Under the pieces are notes generated by a model. The model saw only the letters and a list, made by a program, of their open reading frames with translations, made no database searches and was not told the DNA's origin. DNA of 64,000 nucleotides from Psychroserpens sp041224425 (lineage in GTDB: Bacteria > Bacteroidota > Bacteroidia > Flavobacteriales > Flavobacteriaceae): contig NZ_JBGFGL010000085.1 of NCBI RefSeq assembly GCF_041224425.1, forward strand, positions 332,043-396,042, written 5' to 3'. Positions 63,598 through 64,000 of the stretch are shown here, piece by piece. A program made the position numbers and the translations under genes. How positions within the stretch are numbered: position 1 is the first letter of the stretch; each line of letters opens with the position of its first letter.

Positions 63598-64000
63598 TTA
63601 ATCTAAGATCACTTTCTTGGTTTTTTCTTGATTATTACTTTGAACAGTAACAATGTAGACACCAGCATTAATACCAGAGACATCGATACGATTCTGTAGC
63701 AACGACTCATCAAGTCTAGTGCTGAGCACTTTTCTACCCTGGATGTCATAAAGTTCCAGTTTGGTGTTCTCGAACAGCTGTCCGCTGACCACGATCTGGT
63801 CTGAGCTATTCAGTGCAAAGATGTCCAGCTTGTCGATGCTGTTCTCGATGGTCGAGAGGGCATCGTCAGAGTATCTCAAGTAGAAACGCCCTGTTCCGGA
63901 CAGGTCTGTGCTCGGCGTGATCACGTAATCTGAATCGTTCAACAGTGTCAAAGTATTTGCAACAGTGTCCTCGAGATATACCTCAACAGAAGCTGGCAAG
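63598..64000 (-). CDS. T9SS-secreted protein, C-terminal part (N-terminus beyond the window)
   Basis: About 134 C-terminal residues are seen and the frame is open at the right edge. The last 75 are a type A type-IX-secretion sorting domain (LELYDIQGRKVLSTRLDES, GINAGVYIVTVQSNNQEKTKKVILD, abbreviated), recognised by the Por secretion machinery and removed or anchored at the surface. The part before it (YVITPSTDLSGTGRFYLRYSD) fits the end of a beta-rich repeat protein. The upstream half of this fragment is visibly more GC-rich than the rest of the window. Confidence 0.9.
   Translation of the reverse strand, partial: LPASVEVYLEDTVANTLTLLNDSDYVITPSTDLSGTGRFYLRYSDDALSTIENSIDKLDIFALNSSDQIVVSGQLFENTKLELYDIQGRKVLSTRLDESLLQNRIDVSGINAGVYIVTVQSNNQEKTKKVILD

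Noticed and set aside
1..64000. CRISPR arrays, insertion sequences, prophage or rRNA
   Set aside because: No repeat-spacer pattern, transposase, integrase, phage structural gene or rRNA stretch was seen on either strand.

Overview
The window is a contiguous chromosomal piece of a low-GC Flavobacteriaceae (Bacteroidota) bacterium. The evidence is a type IX secretion C-terminal sorting domain at the right edge, promoters of the Bacteroidota type (a TTTG-N19-TAnnTTTG match in front of a tRNA, several TAnnTTTG -7 elements elsewhere), a mevalonate-pathway HMG-CoA reductase next to a GYDIA-type GHMP kinase, an FtsZ with a very long acidic tail, and the flavobacterial order of the division/cell-wall cluster. 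The genus cannot be fixed from the sequence alone. Genes are densely packed, many overlap by 1-14 bases, and no stretch longer than 300 bases lacks a gene. I see no insertion sequence, phage, CRISPR array or rRNA.

Layout. 1-2211 (minus): a truncated 4Fe-4S membrane protein and an FAD/NAD-dependent oxidoreductase, coupled by an ATGA overlap. 2369-4100 (plus): a GH113-like lipoprotein glycosidase and a PPP-type phosphatase. 4097-10777 (minus): a compact nine-gene operon that reads as an arsenosugar/arsenolipid biosynthesis cluster. It holds ArsM methyltransferase, the radical SAM enzyme ArsS, a purine nucleoside phosphorylase, two glycosyltransferases of the arsenosugar-associated families, a CxxC carboxymuconolactone-decarboxylase-like protein, an exported rhodanese, a fatty acid hydroxylase/sterol desaturase and a DUF547 lipoprotein. 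Guanine deaminase lies just upstream. 11451-17810 (plus): a galactoside operon (GH2 beta-galactosidase, sodium symporter, galK, galT), then a convergent tRNA-Phe.

18106-25973 (plus): coaX and an envelope-biogenesis run (outer-membrane barrel, TPR protein, LptC, small membrane protein, CNNM/CorC protein, PpiD-like foldase). 26022-28269 (minus): GHMP kinase and class II HMG-CoA reductase. 28468-32533 (plus): two tandem POT peptide transporters and a periplasmic thioredoxin. 32540-37371 (minus): ComEC, an NlpC/P60 lipoprotein, LpxB, a small membrane protein and SurE. 37569-40845 (plus): Prc-like protease and an OppC/DppC permease. 40842-43055 (minus): sulfotransferase, EngB and an alpha/beta hydrolase.

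43347-58751 (plus): the complete dcw cluster mraZ-rsmH-ftsL-ftsI-murE-mraY-murD-ftsW-murG-murC-ftsQ-ftsA-ftsZ. It is preceded by three 10-bp-phased GTGGG-type repeats, which look like the MraZ operator, and closed by a strong terminator. YqeY, tRNA-Arg, an MtfA-like metallopeptidase and an outer-membrane barrel follow.

61084-64000 (minus) is the most novel part. A 57-codon gene (63356-63529) encodes a leader-like peptide with a short Pro/Gly/Asp tail. It sits directly upstream of a protein that joins a PqqD/RRE-like N-terminus to an HPr-kinase-like P-loop domain, and then of a PF14907-type nucleotidyltransferase. Together they look like a minimal peptide-modification (RiPP-like) system without the usual lasso-peptide enzymes. 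The window ends in the C-terminus of a large T9SS-secreted protein whose base composition is visibly more GC-rich than its surroundings.
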